Counted from the stretch's first letter, positions 1-8,056 are shown. The stretch: 43,396 nucleotides of DNA from DATCBF01 sp964401995 (GCA_964401995.1 CAYOAP010000018.1:1-43396); one strand, 5' to 3'. Notes: a model not told the origin generated them from the sequence alone. Made by a program: numbers and translations.

Positions 1-1
1 C

Positions 2-979
2 TACGGCTACGCCCTGCACGGCAAGGGCTACCGCTTCATCCTCGCCCACTACTACCAGGGGACCACGTTGGGGACGCTGCCCGGGCCGCGCATCGTCCGC
101 GTCCTGCTCGACATCGCCAGCGGCGACGTCGGCTTCAGCGGCGCGACCAGCGCCTGTGGCCAGGCCCTTGCCGCCGATCGCAACTACCAGGCCCATCGCG
201 TCGGCTCCTCGGTGCGGCTGCGCAGCTCCGGCGGCAAACCGCTCGCCAACTGCGGCCACAAACTGCGCGCCGCAGGCGCCGGGCGAATCGACATCGCTGG
301 AGTCGGGATCTACCGCGGGGCGCTCGAGGTGGTGACTACCGACAGCGACTCCGGCTCGCTCAACGTGATCAATGCTCTCCCCGTCGACCAGTACGTCAAA
401 GGCGTGATCCCAAACGAGTCGCCGGCCTCGTGGCCGCAGGCGGCGCTGCGCGCCCAGGCCGTGGCCGCCCGCTCCTACGGGCTCAGCGTCCAGGTCGAAG
501 GCAACGGCTTCGACCTCTACGACACCACCAGCAGCCAGGTCTACAACGGCTTCTCCAGCGAGACCGCCGCCAGCAACGAGGCGGCCGATGCGACCCACGG
601 CCAGGTGCTCGAATATGGCGGGCAGATCGCCCAGACCTACTTCTCGGCCTGCTCGGGCGGCCACACCGAGAGCGTCCAGAACGTCTTCTACGGAGAATCG
701 ATTCCCTACCTGGTCGGCGTCCCCGACCCCTACGACTACTACTGCCCCCTGCACAGCTGGACCCTGCACTTCAGCGGCCCCGAAATCAGCGACCGGCTCG
801 GCGCCTACCTCGACGGGCGGCTGAAGAAAGTCGTCGTCACCAAGCGCGGGGCCTCACCGCGGATCCTCTGGGCGAAGCTCTACGGGACCGGCGGCGTGAC
901 CAAGATCCGCGGCGACCAGCTGGAGTCGGCGCTGGGCGCCTACGACAAGTGGATGAGCTTTCAGAAGGTGGGCGGCTAG
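2..979 (+). CDS. SpoIID/LytB domain protein, 5'-truncated
   Basis: The reading frame is open from base 2, so the true start lies outside the window. The visible part begins with a GKGYRFILAHYYQGT stretch typical of the N-terminal part of SpoIID/LytB proteins. The core motif VDQYVKGVIPNESPASWP followed by ALRAQAVAARSYGL is the SpoIID signature, with the glutamate of PNES corresponding to the catalytic Glu of SpoIID lytic transglycosylases. A CSGGHTESVQNVF block follows, also typical. Family members cleave or stimulate cleavage of peptidoglycan; in non-sporulating actinobacteria the exact substrate is unclear. Its last bases overlap the 3' end of the convergent hydrolase gene by 4 bases. Any signal peptide is out of view. 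Confidence 0.9.
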   Translation, partial: YGYALHGKGYRFILAHYYQGTTLGTLPGPRIVRVLLDIASGDVGFSGATSACGQALAADRNYQAHRVGSSVRLRSSGGKPLANCGHKLRAAGAGRIDIAGVGIYRGALEVVTTDSDSGSLNVINALPVDQYVKGVIPNESPASWPQAALRAQAVAARSYGLSVQVEGNGFDLYDTTSSQVYNGFSSETAASNEAADATHGQVLEYGGQIAQTYFSACSGGHTESVQNVFYGESIPYLVGVPDPYDYYCPLHSWTLHFSGPEISDRLGAYLDGRLKKVVVTKRGASPRILWAKLYGTGGVTKIRGDQLESALGAYDKWMSFQKVGG

Positions 980-1965
980 CGCCGGAAGGGCAGGGCGAGG
1001 ACGGCGTGGATCGCCCGGTGGTCGCTGCCGGGCAGGCCTTCGACCCCGTATTCGACGATGCCGAGACGATCGTCAGCGAGAACGTGGTCGATCGTGACCG
1101 GCGGCGGGAAGACCCTGCCGGCGGGCCAAGTTGTCTCCAGCCCCTTGCCGGTGGCATCGCCGGCGTCGCGGTAGCCGCGGTCGAGGACGGCGCGCAGCCT
1201 GGCGTGATCGAGCGTCGCGTTGAAATCCCCAGCCAGGACCCACGGGGCGCCTCGCCCAGCCGACGGCAGGCTGCGCAGGCCCGCTTCCCAGAGGCCGACG
1301 CTCCCCCGGTTGGGCGGGAAGGGGTGGGCGTCAACGATTCTGATCACGCGGCCGCCCGGCAGCTTCAGCGCGGCGCGGGGCATACGGAAGCGGAACCGTT
1401 TCGGCTCCGGCAGCTTGATCAGGGGCAAGCGCGCGTATATCCCTGCCCCCGCCGCCTGCGGGCGCAGAGCGAGCACAGCGTGCGGGAATCGCCGTTCGAT
1501 CCCTGCCGCTCGCAGCTTCTCGGCGAAGCCCGGCGTCAGCTCCTGCAGGCTGACGACATCAGGACGGAAGCGATCGATCATCGCGAGCAGGGCCTTTGGG
1601 TCGGCGCCGCCGAGGTGGATGTTCGCCGAGAAGATCCTCAGCTCCCTCGCTGGCGATGCCGTCGTCGCCTCTCCCGCGAAGGCGCGTGGCAGAACCGCGG
1701 CAAGCAGGCAGGCGGTGGCAACGCCGGCGACGGCCGTCGCCGCCCAGTTGCGCAGGGCGACAGTGACGCCGAAGACGAGCAGCGCGGCCGCCGCGACGTA
1801 GGGCGTATACGACATCAGCGGCACTAGCGGGAACCCCCGCTCCAAGCCGAATGTGCGGCCCACCGCCCAAATCGAGATTGGGACCACGGCCGCCCAGATC
1901 CACCAGTAGCGGCCTGCCCCGGTCCTGACCCCCAACTCAGCCGTCCGGGTACGGCTGGATCGCAA
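976..1965 (-). CDS. Membrane-anchored endonuclease/exonuclease/phosphatase family protein
   Basis: The 329-residue protein has three hydrophobic segments (about 19-38, 52-71, 74-94) and then an EEP (DNase I-like) domain. Visible EEP motifs are NIHLGG, VVSLQEL (metal-binding Glu about 142), GDFNATLD, TIDHVLADD and the C-terminal GSDHRAI with its catalytic His. The catalytic domain probably faces outward. The family hydrolyses phosphodiesters in nucleic acids, lipids or inositol phosphates; the substrate cannot be told here. The ATG start overlaps the end of the upstream lipocalin-like gene by 29 bases; a TTG eleven codons downstream (residue 11) would remove the overlap and is an alternative start. 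Confidence 0.85.
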   Translation of the reverse strand: MRSSRTRTAELGVRTGAGRYWWIWAAVVPISIWAVGRTFGLERGFPLVPLMSYTPYVAAAALLVFGVTVALRNWAATAVAGVATACLLAAVLPRAFAGEATTASPARELRIFSANIHLGGADPKALLAMIDRFRPDVVSLQELTPGFAEKLRAAGIERRFPHAVLALRPQAAGAGIYARLPLIKLPEPKRFRFRMPRAALKLPGGRVIRIVDAHPFPPNRGSVGLWEAGLRSLPSAGRGAPWVLAGDFNATLDHARLRAVLDRGYRDAGDATGKGLETTWPAGRVFPPPVTIDHVLADDRLGIVEYGVEGLPGSDHRAIHAVLALPFRR

Positions 1966-2926
1966 CGCCGTGATCGACCTCGCGCATCCCCAGCTCGTAG
2001 GCGGCGCCCGCGGGGAGGGCCAGCGTGCGGGGCGGCAACGCCGGCCGTTCGACCGTCAGCTCGAGGTCGGCGACCGAGCAGTTGATCGTGTTGTGCTCGG
2101 GGCCCTTGGGGTCGGCGTAGATCCAGCCGACGAAGTCCTTGGCCGGCGCCGATGCCCGGCCGCGAACGACGATGTCGCGGCCCGGCAGCGTGAACTCGCA
2201 GGCCGTCGGCGACTCTGAGATCGAGGCCGAGCGGATCTGGCCGAAGCCGCCGAGGCGGTGGGCCTCGCCGTCGAGCATCAACATCCCCGAGGGGATCCAG
2301 GGCGTGGTCTTCGAGCCGATCTTGATCCGGGCGGCGCCGGCGTCGAAGTAGGTCTCGGGCGAGCCCTCGAAGCCGGTCCCCTCAAGCCAGACCCAGCGCT
2401 CGGCGTGCTCGCTGCCCCAGTTGTGGCCGATCATCCCCGGCCAGCCGGAGATATCGATCTCGGCCCCGTCGAGCTCGAGCTTGCCGTCGAAGCGGGCGTT
2501 GGGAAAGGGGGCGACGAACTTGGTGCGAGGGACCGGCGCCTCGTAGAGCCAGTCGGCCGGCAGGTACTTGCAGGGCTCGGCATCGCCGCTGAAGTCGAGG
2601 TCCCAGGATGCCTTCAGCCCCTCCGTTTCGACCGCGCCCTGAGCATGGCCGGGGCCGATCTCCGTCTCACCGACGCTGATCCACGAACCGGCCGGGGCGG
2701 AGAGCTCGGCGGCCGGGACCGTGACCTTGGTCGCCCGCGGCCCGGCGGTCTCGCGATCGAAGAGGACGAACCAGATCGAGGCGTTGGGCTCGGCTCCGGG
2801 CCGCTTGTGGACGGTGTGGCGAATCCACAGCCCCTGGCCGCCGCCGGGGCGGCAGGCCTTGATGTAGAAGCTCTCGTAGTGGCCCGCCTTGGCGGCCACG
2901 CCGGGGAACCTGGCGCCAGCGTCCAT
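1937..2926 (-). CDS. Lipocalin-like protein of the CrtC/AttH/tocopherol cyclase type
   Basis: A 329-residue protein without signal peptide. It starts with HYESFYIKACRP and contains the block GHNWGSEHAERWVWLEG, which resembles the duplicated lipocalin fold of the AttH/CrtC (hydroxyneurosporene synthase) and tocopherol cyclase-like superfamily. Members act on hydrophobic isoprenoid-like substrates or bind lipids, but this one has no visible biosynthetic neighbours, so no reaction can be assigned. I chose the ATG at 2926 because a TAGAGT hexamer ends seven bases before it, the leaderless pattern repeated across this window; an in-frame ATG three codons upstream overlaps that hexamer. Confidence 0.65.
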   Translation of the reverse strand: MDAGARFPGVAAKAGHYESFYIKACRPGGGQGLWIRHTVHKRPGAEPNASIWFVLFDRETAGPRATKVTVPAAELSAPAGSWISVGETEIGPGHAQGAVETEGLKASWDLDFSGDAEPCKYLPADWLYEAPVPRTKFVAPFPNARFDGKLELDGAEIDISGWPGMIGHNWGSEHAERWVWLEGTGFEGSPETYFDAGAARIKIGSKTTPWIPSGMLMLDGEAHRLGGFGQIRSASISESPTACEFTLPGRDIVVRGRASAPAKDFVGWIYADPKGPEHNTINCSVADLELTVERPALPPRTLALPAGAAYELGMREVDHGVAIQPYPDG

Positions 2927-2933
2927 GACAGGC

Positions 2934-2939
2934 ACTCTA
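2934..2939 (-). promoter_or_regulatory. -10 element for the lipocalin-like gene
   Basis: TAGAGT on the minus strand followed by seven bases and the ATG at 2926. The spacing places the transcription start at or next to the start codon, so the mRNA would be leaderless. There is no Shine-Dalgarno sequence. Confidence 0.5.
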
Positions 2940-2964
2940 GCTCCGCCGAACTGGCCAAGATCGC

Positions 2965-2993
2965 TTGATCGGCGGCGATCGGGCAGTTACCCT
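2965..2993 (+). promoter_or_regulatory. Promoter of the secreted basic protein
   Basis: TTGATC (2965-2970), a 17-base spacer, then TACCCT (2988-2993), six bases before the GTG at 3000. The layout predicts a leaderless transcript. Confidence 0.6.
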
Positions 2994-2999
2994 CGTGAC

Positions 3000-3668
3000 G
3001 TGTCCGTCCTGCGTCGCGCCTTGCCATTCGCATGCGTTCTTGCCCTGCTCGTGCCGGTCACGGCCGCCTCTGCCTTCCCGGCCGGCCCCGGGGCGACCGC
3101 CGCCAAGAAAGGCAAGGCGAAGAAAAAATGCCCGAAGGGCTACACGCTGAAGACGGTCAGCAAGCACGGCAAGAAAGTCAAGGTCTGCCGCAAAATCAAG
3201 GCCACGCCTGCTCCAACGCCGACCCCCGCCCCGGTTGCCCACGGCCTCTTCGAAGCGCCCGGGCACACGCTGGAAGGCGAAGCGACGAAACCCTTCCTGA
3301 CCAAGTACCTACTCAACTCGACCTTCACCAGCTGCCCGACAGGCTGGCCTAGCTGCGGCGGCTTCGAGGACCGCTTCAGCCACTCAGCCGACAACACCTT
3401 TTACAAGTGCTTGCTGAGGCCAACTTCCGGATCCGATGTCAAGAGCGTCGGCGAATACGGTGTCGACAACGCGCGGGTCGAAGCCGACGGCTCCTGGATC
3501 TTCCATGAGATCGTCTCCTGGTACGGCTACTACTCATCCTTCGAATGGCACGTCGCCCAGAACGGCGTGGTCGAAGGCGCCTACCAGTCGCACGCGGGCA
3601 GCGGCACGCCGGAAAAGATCGGCCCGCTGCAGTACGTCGGCGGCATCGCCAAAGACTGCAGCTACTGA
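3000..3668 (+). CDS. Secreted protein with basic Cys-bracketed motif
   Basis: A 222-residue protein starting with GTG. Residues 1-24 form a signal peptide (VLRRALPFACVLALLVP core, cleavage near ASA-FP). A lysine-rich segment KKKCPKGYTLKTVSKHGKK then VKVC follows, and a TPAPTPTPAP linker leads into a C-terminal domain with several Cys (TSCPTGWPSCGGF, KCLL, DCSY) and many aromatic residues. From memory, the KKCxKGYxLKxVxKHGKKVKVC motif recurs in secreted proteins of Thermoleophilia, which is one reason for my placement of the organism. Function unknown; cell-wall or polyanion binding through the basic motif is a guess. An upstream in-frame ATG would remove the signal peptide from the N-terminus, so I rejected it. 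Confidence 0.8.
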   Translation: MSVLRRALPFACVLALLVPVTAASAFPAGPGATAAKKGKAKKKCPKGYTLKTVSKHGKKVKVCRKIKATPAPTPTPAPVAHGLFEAPGHTLEGEATKPFLTKYLLNSTFTSCPTGWPSCGGFEDRFSHSADNTFYKCLLRPTSGSDVKSVGEYGVDNARVEADGSWIFHEIVSWYGYYSSFEWHVAQNGVVEGAYQSHAGSGTPEKIGPLQYVGGIAKDCSY

Positions 3669-3675
3669 GCGCCGC

Positions 3676-4749
3676 TCAGACCTTGATCGTGATCACGTCG
3701 CCGTCGGCGACGACGTAGTCGCGGCCCTCGATCCGCAGCAGGCCCTTGTCGCGGGCGGCGGCGTAGCCGCCCTGGGCGATCAGGTCCTCGCAGCCGATCA
3801 CCTCGGCTTTGATGAATTCGTCCTGGATCTCGGTGTGGATCGTTGCCGCCGACTCCCAGGCGGTGGAGCCGCGCCGCAGGGGCCGGGCGACGGCCTCGTT
3901 GTCCTCGCCTGCGGTGAAGAAGGTGATCAGCTCCAACAGGTCGTAGGCAGAGCGGACCAGGCGCGCCAGGCCCGAGCGCTCGACCCCGTAGGACTCGCGC
4001 ATCTCGGCGGCTTCGGCCGGGTCGAGCTCGGCCAGCTCGCCCTCGATCCGGGCGCTGACCGCGACCGAGCCGGCGCCGACCGTCGCGGCGTGGGCGGCGA
4101 CCGCCTGCGGCACCTCGGCATCGCCCTCGTCGACGTTGGCGACGTAGAGGATCGGCTTCGAGGTCAGCGCCTGCAGCTGGCGCGGGCCGTGCGGGGCGGC
4201 ATCGGGGACGGGGATCGAGCGGGCGGGCCTGCCGGCGGCGATCGCGTCGCGCACCTGCTCCAGCCATTCGCGTTCGGCGATCGCCTCGGCGTCGCCGGTC
4301 TTGGCCTGCTTGCCAACCCGTTCCAGCCGCCGTTCGACCTGCTCGAAGTCGGAGAGCAGCAGCTCGGTCTCGATCGTCTCGATGTCGGCGATCGGGTCGA
4401 CACGGCCATCGGGGTGGGGCACGCCGGAGTCCTCGTGGCAGCGCACCACGTGGCAGATCGCGTCGGTCTCGCGGATCGAGGCGAGGAACTTGTTGCCGAG
4501 GCCCTCCCCTTCCGAGGCGCCTTTGACCAGGCCGGCGATGTCGTGGAAGGAGATCGTCGCCGGGACCAGCTTGTTGCTGCGCACGGTCTCGGCGATCCGC
4601 TCCAGGCGCTCGTCGGGGACCTGGGCGACGGCGACGTTGGGCTCGATCGTCGTGAATGGGTAGTCGCCGGTCTGGGCGCCGCCCTTGGTCAGGGCGTTAA
4701 AGAGGGTCGACTTGCCCGCGTTGGGCAGCCCGACGATCCCGACCTTCAT
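3676..4749 (-). CDS. ychF: Ribosome-binding ATPase YchF
   Basis: 357 residues, the normal YchF length. The N-terminus MKVGIVGLPNAGKSTLFNAL holds the P-loop (GLPNAGKS). Switch II reads DIAGLVKGASEGEGLGNKF, and the G4 position is NVDE (VANVDEGD) in place of NKxD, the change that gives this Obg-related family its ATP preference. A coiled-coil insert (about 125-190) and a C-terminal TGS-like domain (DEFIKAEVIGCEDL ... DGDVITIKV) complete the family layout. YchF binds the ribosome and is linked to stress responses and start-codon choice. It follows the PAP2 gene by 10 bases on the same strand and converges on the secreted-protein gene with 7 bases between. Confidence 0.97.
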   Translation of the reverse strand: MKVGIVGLPNAGKSTLFNALTKGGAQTGDYPFTTIEPNVAVAQVPDERLERIAETVRSNKLVPATISFHDIAGLVKGASEGEGLGNKFLASIRETDAICHVVRCHEDSGVPHPDGRVDPIADIETIETELLLSDFEQVERRLERVGKQAKTGDAEAIAEREWLEQVRDAIAAGRPARSIPVPDAAPHGPRQLQALTSKPILYVANVDEGDAEVPQAVAAHAATVGAGSVAVSARIEGELAELDPAEAAEMRESYGVERSGLARLVRSAYDLLELITFFTAGEDNEAVARPLRRGSTAWESAATIHTEIQDEFIKAEVIGCEDLIAQGGYAAARDKGLLRIEGRDYVVADGDVITIKV

Positions 4750-4759
4750 CGCCGCCGCC

Positions 4760-5254
4760 TCATATCGAGAGCGGGACGATCAGGCCGAGCACGACGCCGA
4801 AGGCAGCGCCGGCCAGCACGTCGGACGGGTAGTGCATCCCCAGGTAGGGGCGGCCGAGCGAGAGCGCCAGGGCGAGGACGAAGGCGAGGGCGCCGAGCGT
4901 GTCGACCCGGGTCATCGCCGTCGCCGCCGCGAACGACGAGGTCGCGTGGGCGGAGGGGAAGCTGAGCGAGCTGGGGGCGCCGCCAAGCGGCGGCAGCCCC
5001 TCCAGCACCGGCCGCGGGCGTTTGGCCAGCGCCTTGGCGACGTAGTTGACCCCGATCGCGAGCGGCCCGACAAAGGCGCAGATCAACCAGGCTTCGCGCT
5101 GGGCCGGGTCGAGGATCGCGAGGACGACGCCGAGCGCAAACCAGATCGCGCCGTTGTTGCCGGCCTTGCCGAGCGCCTTTGCGGCGCGCTCGGCCTGGGG
5201 GGTGTGCCCCCTGGTCCGCATCGCGCGCAGCAGTCTGAGGTCGGCGTTCTCCAC
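4760..5254 (-). CDS. PAP2-family membrane phosphatase
   Basis: A 164-residue integral membrane protein with the three PAP2 signatures: KALAKRPRP (KxxxxxxRP), SFPSAHATSS (PSGH-type, with Ala for Gly) and GRPYLGMHYPSDVLAG (SRxxxxxHxxxD-type, with Gly for Ser). Hydrophobic stretches surround each motif, placing the active site at the membrane face. Family members dephosphorylate lipid phosphates such as undecaprenyl diphosphate or phosphatidic acid; the substrate is not shown. The GTG start at 5254 has TATCCT eight bases upstream. Probably co-transcribed with ychF. Confidence 0.9.
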   Translation of the reverse strand: MENADLRLLRAMRTRGHTPQAERAAKALGKAGNNGAIWFALGVVLAILDPAQREAWLICAFVGPLAIGVNYVAKALAKRPRPVLEGLPPLGGAPSSLSFPSAHATSSFAAATAMTRVDTLGALAFVLALALSLGRPYLGMHYPSDVLAGAAFGVVLGLIVPLSI

Positions 5255-5262
5255 GGCGGCGC

Positions 5263-5268
5263 AGGATA
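5263..5268 (-). promoter_or_regulatory. -10 element for the PAP2 gene
   Basis: TATCCT on the minus strand, eight bases before the GTG at 5254. It sits back to back with a plus-strand element at 5287-5292, giving a compact divergent promoter. Confidence 0.45.
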
Positions 5269-5286
5269 CGGGGCGCGGCGCTCAGT

Positions 5287-5292
5287 CAATAT
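5287..5292 (+). promoter_or_regulatory. -10 element for the BtrH-like gene
   Basis: CAATAT followed by seven cytosines and the ATG at 5300. This predicts a leaderless transcript. Confidence 0.45.
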
Positions 5293-5299
5293 CCCCCCC

Positions 5300-6271
5300 A
5301 TGCCCTCCGTCCCCGGCTACACCCACCTCCCCGGCCACCACTGCGGCTCGACCGCGCTCAGAAACCTGCTCGGCTTCCACGGCGTCGAGCTCAGCGAGGA
5401 GATGGCGTTCGGGCTCGGGGCGGGCGCCTGCTTCTACTACCTGGCGCTCGACGACGCCTCGCCCAGCCGCTGGTTCAACGGCCGCACGGCGCGGCTGGAG
5501 GAGAGCTTCCGCGACCTGACCGGGTCGGCATTGCGGATGCGGACCTTCGCCGAGGGAGACGACGGCGCCTGGGACGCCGCCCGGGCCGAGGTCGACTCGG
5601 GCAACCCGGTGTTGATCCTCACCGACCTCTTCTACCTCGACCACTACGGCAACTCGGCCCACTTCCCCGGCCATGCGGTGGTCCTCGCCGGCTACGACGA
5701 CGAGCTGGCCTACCTCTCCGACACCGGCTTTGAGCAGCTGCAGACGACGCGCCTGGAGAACCTCGACAAGGCCCGCCACAGCGGCCATCCTGCTTACCCG
5801 CTCGAAGGCCACATGTTCACCATCGCCGAGGCGATCGACCGGCGGCAGCTGGAAGCCGCGGTTCCGGCCGCGATCGACCACGCGGCAAAGGAAATGCTTG
5901 AACCCGCCTTCGGCGAGTTCGCCGGGCTGCCGGCGGTCAGGCGGCTGGCGGCCGAGGCCGGCGCCTGGCCCGAGGCGATCGACGACTGGCAGTGGTGTGC
6001 TCGCTTCGCCTACCAGGTGATCGAGCGGCGGGGGACAGGCGGGGGGGCCTTCCGCTTGATGTATTCGCGCTTCCTGGAAGAGGCGGGACGAGCCGAGGCG
6101 CCGCTTGCCGCCGAGGCAGGGGCGCGCTGGACCGAGCTGGCGGGCGCATTCCACGCCGCCAGCGAGCGCGACGAGGCCGAGCCGAATCTCTGGCGCGAGA
6201 TTGACGCGGCGTCCCAGCGAGTCCTCGAAGCCGAGGAGCGTCTCTGGTCTTCTTTAGCCCAGATCGGGTAG
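5300..6271 (+). CDS. BtrH N-terminal / DUF4872 domain protein
   Basis: A 323-residue soluble protein. Residues 1-150 match the BtrH N-terminal type, a papain-like fold: GHHCGSTALRNLLGFHG supplies the Cys and AHFPGHAVVLAGYDDE the His. The helical C-terminal half (about 170-320, including WPEAIDDWQWCARFAYQVIERRGTGGG) fits DUF4872. BtrH in butirosin synthesis moves an acyl group from a carrier protein to an amine; related proteins occur without antibiotic genes, so the substrate here is unknown. I chose the ATG at 5300 because homology starts at once and the longer frame would run through the PAP2 gene. The next small gene begins nine bases after its stop. Confidence 0.8.
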   Translation: MPSVPGYTHLPGHHCGSTALRNLLGFHGVELSEEMAFGLGAGACFYYLALDDASPSRWFNGRTARLEESFRDLTGSALRMRTFAEGDDGAWDAARAEVDSGNPVLILTDLFYLDHYGNSAHFPGHAVVLAGYDDELAYLSDTGFEQLQTTRLENLDKARHSGHPAYPLEGHMFTIAEAIDRRQLEAAVPAAIDHAAKEMLEPAFGEFAGLPAVRRLAAEAGAWPEAIDDWQWCARFAYQVIERRGTGGGAFRLMYSRFLEEAGRAEAPLAAEAGARWTELAGAFHAASERDEAEPNLWREIDAASQRVLEAEERLWSSLAQIG

Positions 6272-6280
6272 GAGTGGGTA

Positions 6281-6511
6281 ATGCCATCGACCATCTCCCT
6301 CGCCAAACGAGTCCCTTGGATGAAAGTCTGGACCGCCGCCGTCTGGCTCGCGGCGAAGGGACGGGCCCGCCTCAACGACAACCTGACCGAGGCCGAGCGC
6401 GGCGACCTGCGCAGGATCGTCACCGGCTCCAAGGGCCGCCCGTCCAACGTCTCCAAGCGCGACCGGACCCGGCTCAAGAACATCGTCAAGAAGGCCGCGA
6501 CGGGCAGCTAG
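6281..6511 (+). CDS. Small basic protein of unknown function
   Basis: A 76-residue lysine- and arginine-rich protein, nine bases after the BtrH-like gene, with an AGGAG Shine-Dalgarno six bases before the ATG. The N-terminal third is amphipathic (LAKRVPWMKVWTAAVWLAAK); the C-terminal part has SKRDRTRLKNIVKKA. The spacing and ribosome-binding site support a real gene. I recognise no family. A nucleic-acid- or membrane-associated role would be a guess from charge alone. Confidence 0.65.
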   Translation: MPSTISLAKRVPWMKVWTAAVWLAAKGRARLNDNLTEAERGDLRRIVTGSKGRPSNVSKRDRTRLKNIVKKAATGS

Positions 6512-6538
6512 GGACGCCGCCCGATCGCAGCGGAGCGC

Positions 6539-6760
6539 TCAGTCCTTGAGCGCGAAGCCGACCCGGTGGTCGCCGGACTCGATCCTGAGGAAGGCGACTT
6601 TGCCGACGTAGATCGAGAGCACGCCGTCCTCGGTGTGGACGTCGTGCCAGCCGCCCTTCTCCAACTGCTTGCGAAGGTCCTTGAGGTCGGCCTCCGCGAG
6701 CCTGGCGGAGATCACCTGTCCGCCTTCGAATCCGATCTCCACTCGCTGCGCGTCAGCCAT
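6539..6760 (-). CDS. Small conserved-type protein of unknown function
   Basis: A 73-residue acidic protein whose ATG overlaps the stop of the methylmalonyl-CoA epimerase gene (ATGA), so the two are translationally coupled. The sequence alternates short strands and one helix: RVEIGFEGGQVISARL, DLKDLRKQLEKGGWHDV, then SIYVGKVAFLRIESGDHRVGF. That beta-alpha-beta pattern with a final KVAFLRIE strand is reminiscent of small actinobacterial DUF3107-like proteins, but I cannot assign it. Confidence 0.65.
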   Translation of the reverse strand: MADAQRVEIGFEGGQVISARLAEADLKDLRKQLEKGGWHDVHTEDGVLSIYVGKVAFLRIESGDHRVGFALKD

Positions 6761-7170
6761 CAGTGTCCTCCTGCAGGTTCGACGATCTCTGTAAGCACGG
6801 CCCCGGTTGAACGGGGGTGAAGGAAGGCGACGCGGCTGTCGCGGATGCCGGTGCGCGGCTTGGCGTCGATCAGCTCGATGCCGGCTGCGCTGAGCTGCAC
6901 CAGCGTCGCGTCGATGTCATCGACGGCGTAGGCGACATGGTGCAGGCCGGGCCCCTTGCGGGCGAGGAACTTGCCGACCGCGGTCTCCGGGCCGAGCGGC
7001 GCGAGAAGCTCGACGTGGCCGTCGCCGACGTCGAGCAGGACCGCCTCGACCCCCTGGGACTCGACCGTCTCGCGGTGCGTCAACTCCATCTCGAAGCCCT
7101 TCTCGTAGAGCGCGAGGGCGGCGTCGATGTCCTCGACTGCGACGCCGATGTGGTCGATCCGGCCGAACAT
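6760..7170 (-). CDS. mce: Methylmalonyl-CoA epimerase
   Basis: A 136-residue vicinal-oxygen-chelate protein. The pattern RIDHIGVAVEDIDAALALYE at the start, HVELLAPLG, then GPGLHHVAYAVDDIDA and a final LTEIVEP supplies the metal ligands (two His, Glu residues) expected for methylmalonyl-CoA epimerase. The enzyme interconverts (2R)- and (2S)-methylmalonyl-CoA in propionate, odd-chain fatty acid and branched amino acid breakdown. The mutase is not in the window. The ATG at 7170 is set by the homology start and by TAGACT seven bases upstream; the longer frame upstream is a shadow of the DUF1385 gene. Confidence 0.92.
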   Translation of the reverse strand: MFGRIDHIGVAVEDIDAALALYEKGFEMELTHRETVESQGVEAVLLDVGDGHVELLAPLGPETAVGKFLARKGPGLHHVAYAVDDIDATLVQLSAAGIELIDAKPRTGIRDSRVAFLHPRSTGAVLTEIVEPAGGH

Positions 7171-7177
7171 GGCGGGC

Positions 7178-7183
7178 AGTCTA
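7178..7183 (-). promoter_or_regulatory. -10 element of mce built on the upstream stop codon
   Basis: TAGACT on the minus strand, seven bases before the mce ATG. The TAG at 7183-7181 is also the stop codon of the DUF1385 gene. Confidence 0.5.
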
Positions 7184-8014
7184 CGTGGCCAGGGGAGCGT
7201 GGCCGCCGTTGCCGTCGGCCTGCTCGACGCGGAGGATCTCGGCCAGGGCGGCGACCCCGACCTCGAGCTGCTCGGCAGTCGGCTCCTTGGTCGCGACGAG
7301 GCGCTGGATCTCGCGGCCCGGGGTGTGGAACGCCTCCGCCAGGGGGCTGCCGTGATGGCGATCGCTCCAGGCAAACATCTCGACCGCGATCGAGGCGCCG
7401 CCGAGCCCGACCCCGGCCCGCACCACCGGGCTCGGCTCCTCGACCAAGCGCTCAAGCAGCACGGTGCCGCCAGCGGAGAGCAGCATCATCGGCGCGATCA
7501 GGTTGGAGCCGCAGCGGTCGTGCTCCTTCGGAACCGTGGCTGGGTCATCGATCCCCTGCTCGTAGGCTGCGATCGCCTTGTGCTCGACCCCGTGGTAGGC
7601 GGCGAGGTCACGGTCCATCAGCGCCACCATCGCCGGCACCGCGCCGAGCGCCTGGACCAGGCCCTCGCGCAGGGCCGAGGCGCGGAGGCGCTTGCGCAGC
7701 GCCGCCGTCGCAACCAGCGTCGTCCCTACCGCGGCGACGACCCGCCAGTCCTCGAAGGGCAGGCGTGCGGCCGGCATCTTGCGCCGGACGAGCGGCAGCA
7801 CGACCATCGACTCGGCCAGTTTGACCGGGCCGCGCAGGCCCGGCAGCCGCGCGACCAGGCCCGGGGCCAGTTCCGGTTTGGGCTGGGAGGCGACCTCGAT
7901 CGAGCCGTCGCGGCTGCGCACCGCCGCCGCCCAGTGGGTCGGCCCGTGGATCAGCAGGCCGTTGCGGAGCGCCATCCCGCCAAGTCGAAGCCGATCTGCC
8001 TTGACCTCACCCAT
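7181..8014 (-). CDS. DUF1385 (YqhQ-like) membrane protein
   Basis: A 277-residue protein with the DUF1385 hallmarks: GGMALRNGLLIHGP near the N-terminus, AYHGVEHKAIAAYEQG in the middle (conserved H-x-x-E-H-K-x-I) and EHDRCGSNLIAPMMLL after it. Hydrophobic stretches around 88-105, 175-195 and 205-220 suggest a membrane protein. The family has no established biochemical function. TAAGGT ends six bases before the ATG, predicting a leaderless transcript that begins just downstream of the hairpin at 8058-8093. Confidence 0.85.
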   Translation of the reverse strand: MGEVKADRLRLGGMALRNGLLIHGPTHWAAAVRSRDGSIEVASQPKPELAPGLVARLPGLRGPVKLAESMVVLPLVRRKMPAARLPFEDWRVVAAVGTTLVATAALRKRLRASALREGLVQALGAVPAMVALMDRDLAAYHGVEHKAIAAYEQGIDDPATVPKEHDRCGSNLIAPMMLLSAGGTVLLERLVEEPSPVVRAGVGLGGASIAVEMFAWSDRHHGSPLAEAFHTPGREIQRLVATKEPTAEQLEVGVAALAEILRVEQADGNGGHAPLAT

Positions 8015-8020
8015 CCACTC

Positions 8021-8026
8021 ACCTTA
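8021..8026 (-). promoter_or_regulatory. -10 element for the DUF1385 gene
   Basis: TAAGGT on the minus strand, six bases before the ATG at 8014, directly after the hairpin that separates this gene from rarA. Confidence 0.5.
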
Positions 8027-8056
8027 AGCGGTCGCGGGCGCCGGCGAGCGCACAGA

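Noticed and set aside
430..1827. 465-codon plus-strand frame over the SpoIID and EEP genes
   Set aside because: Arg/Gly/Pro-rich translation typical of an out-of-frame shadow.
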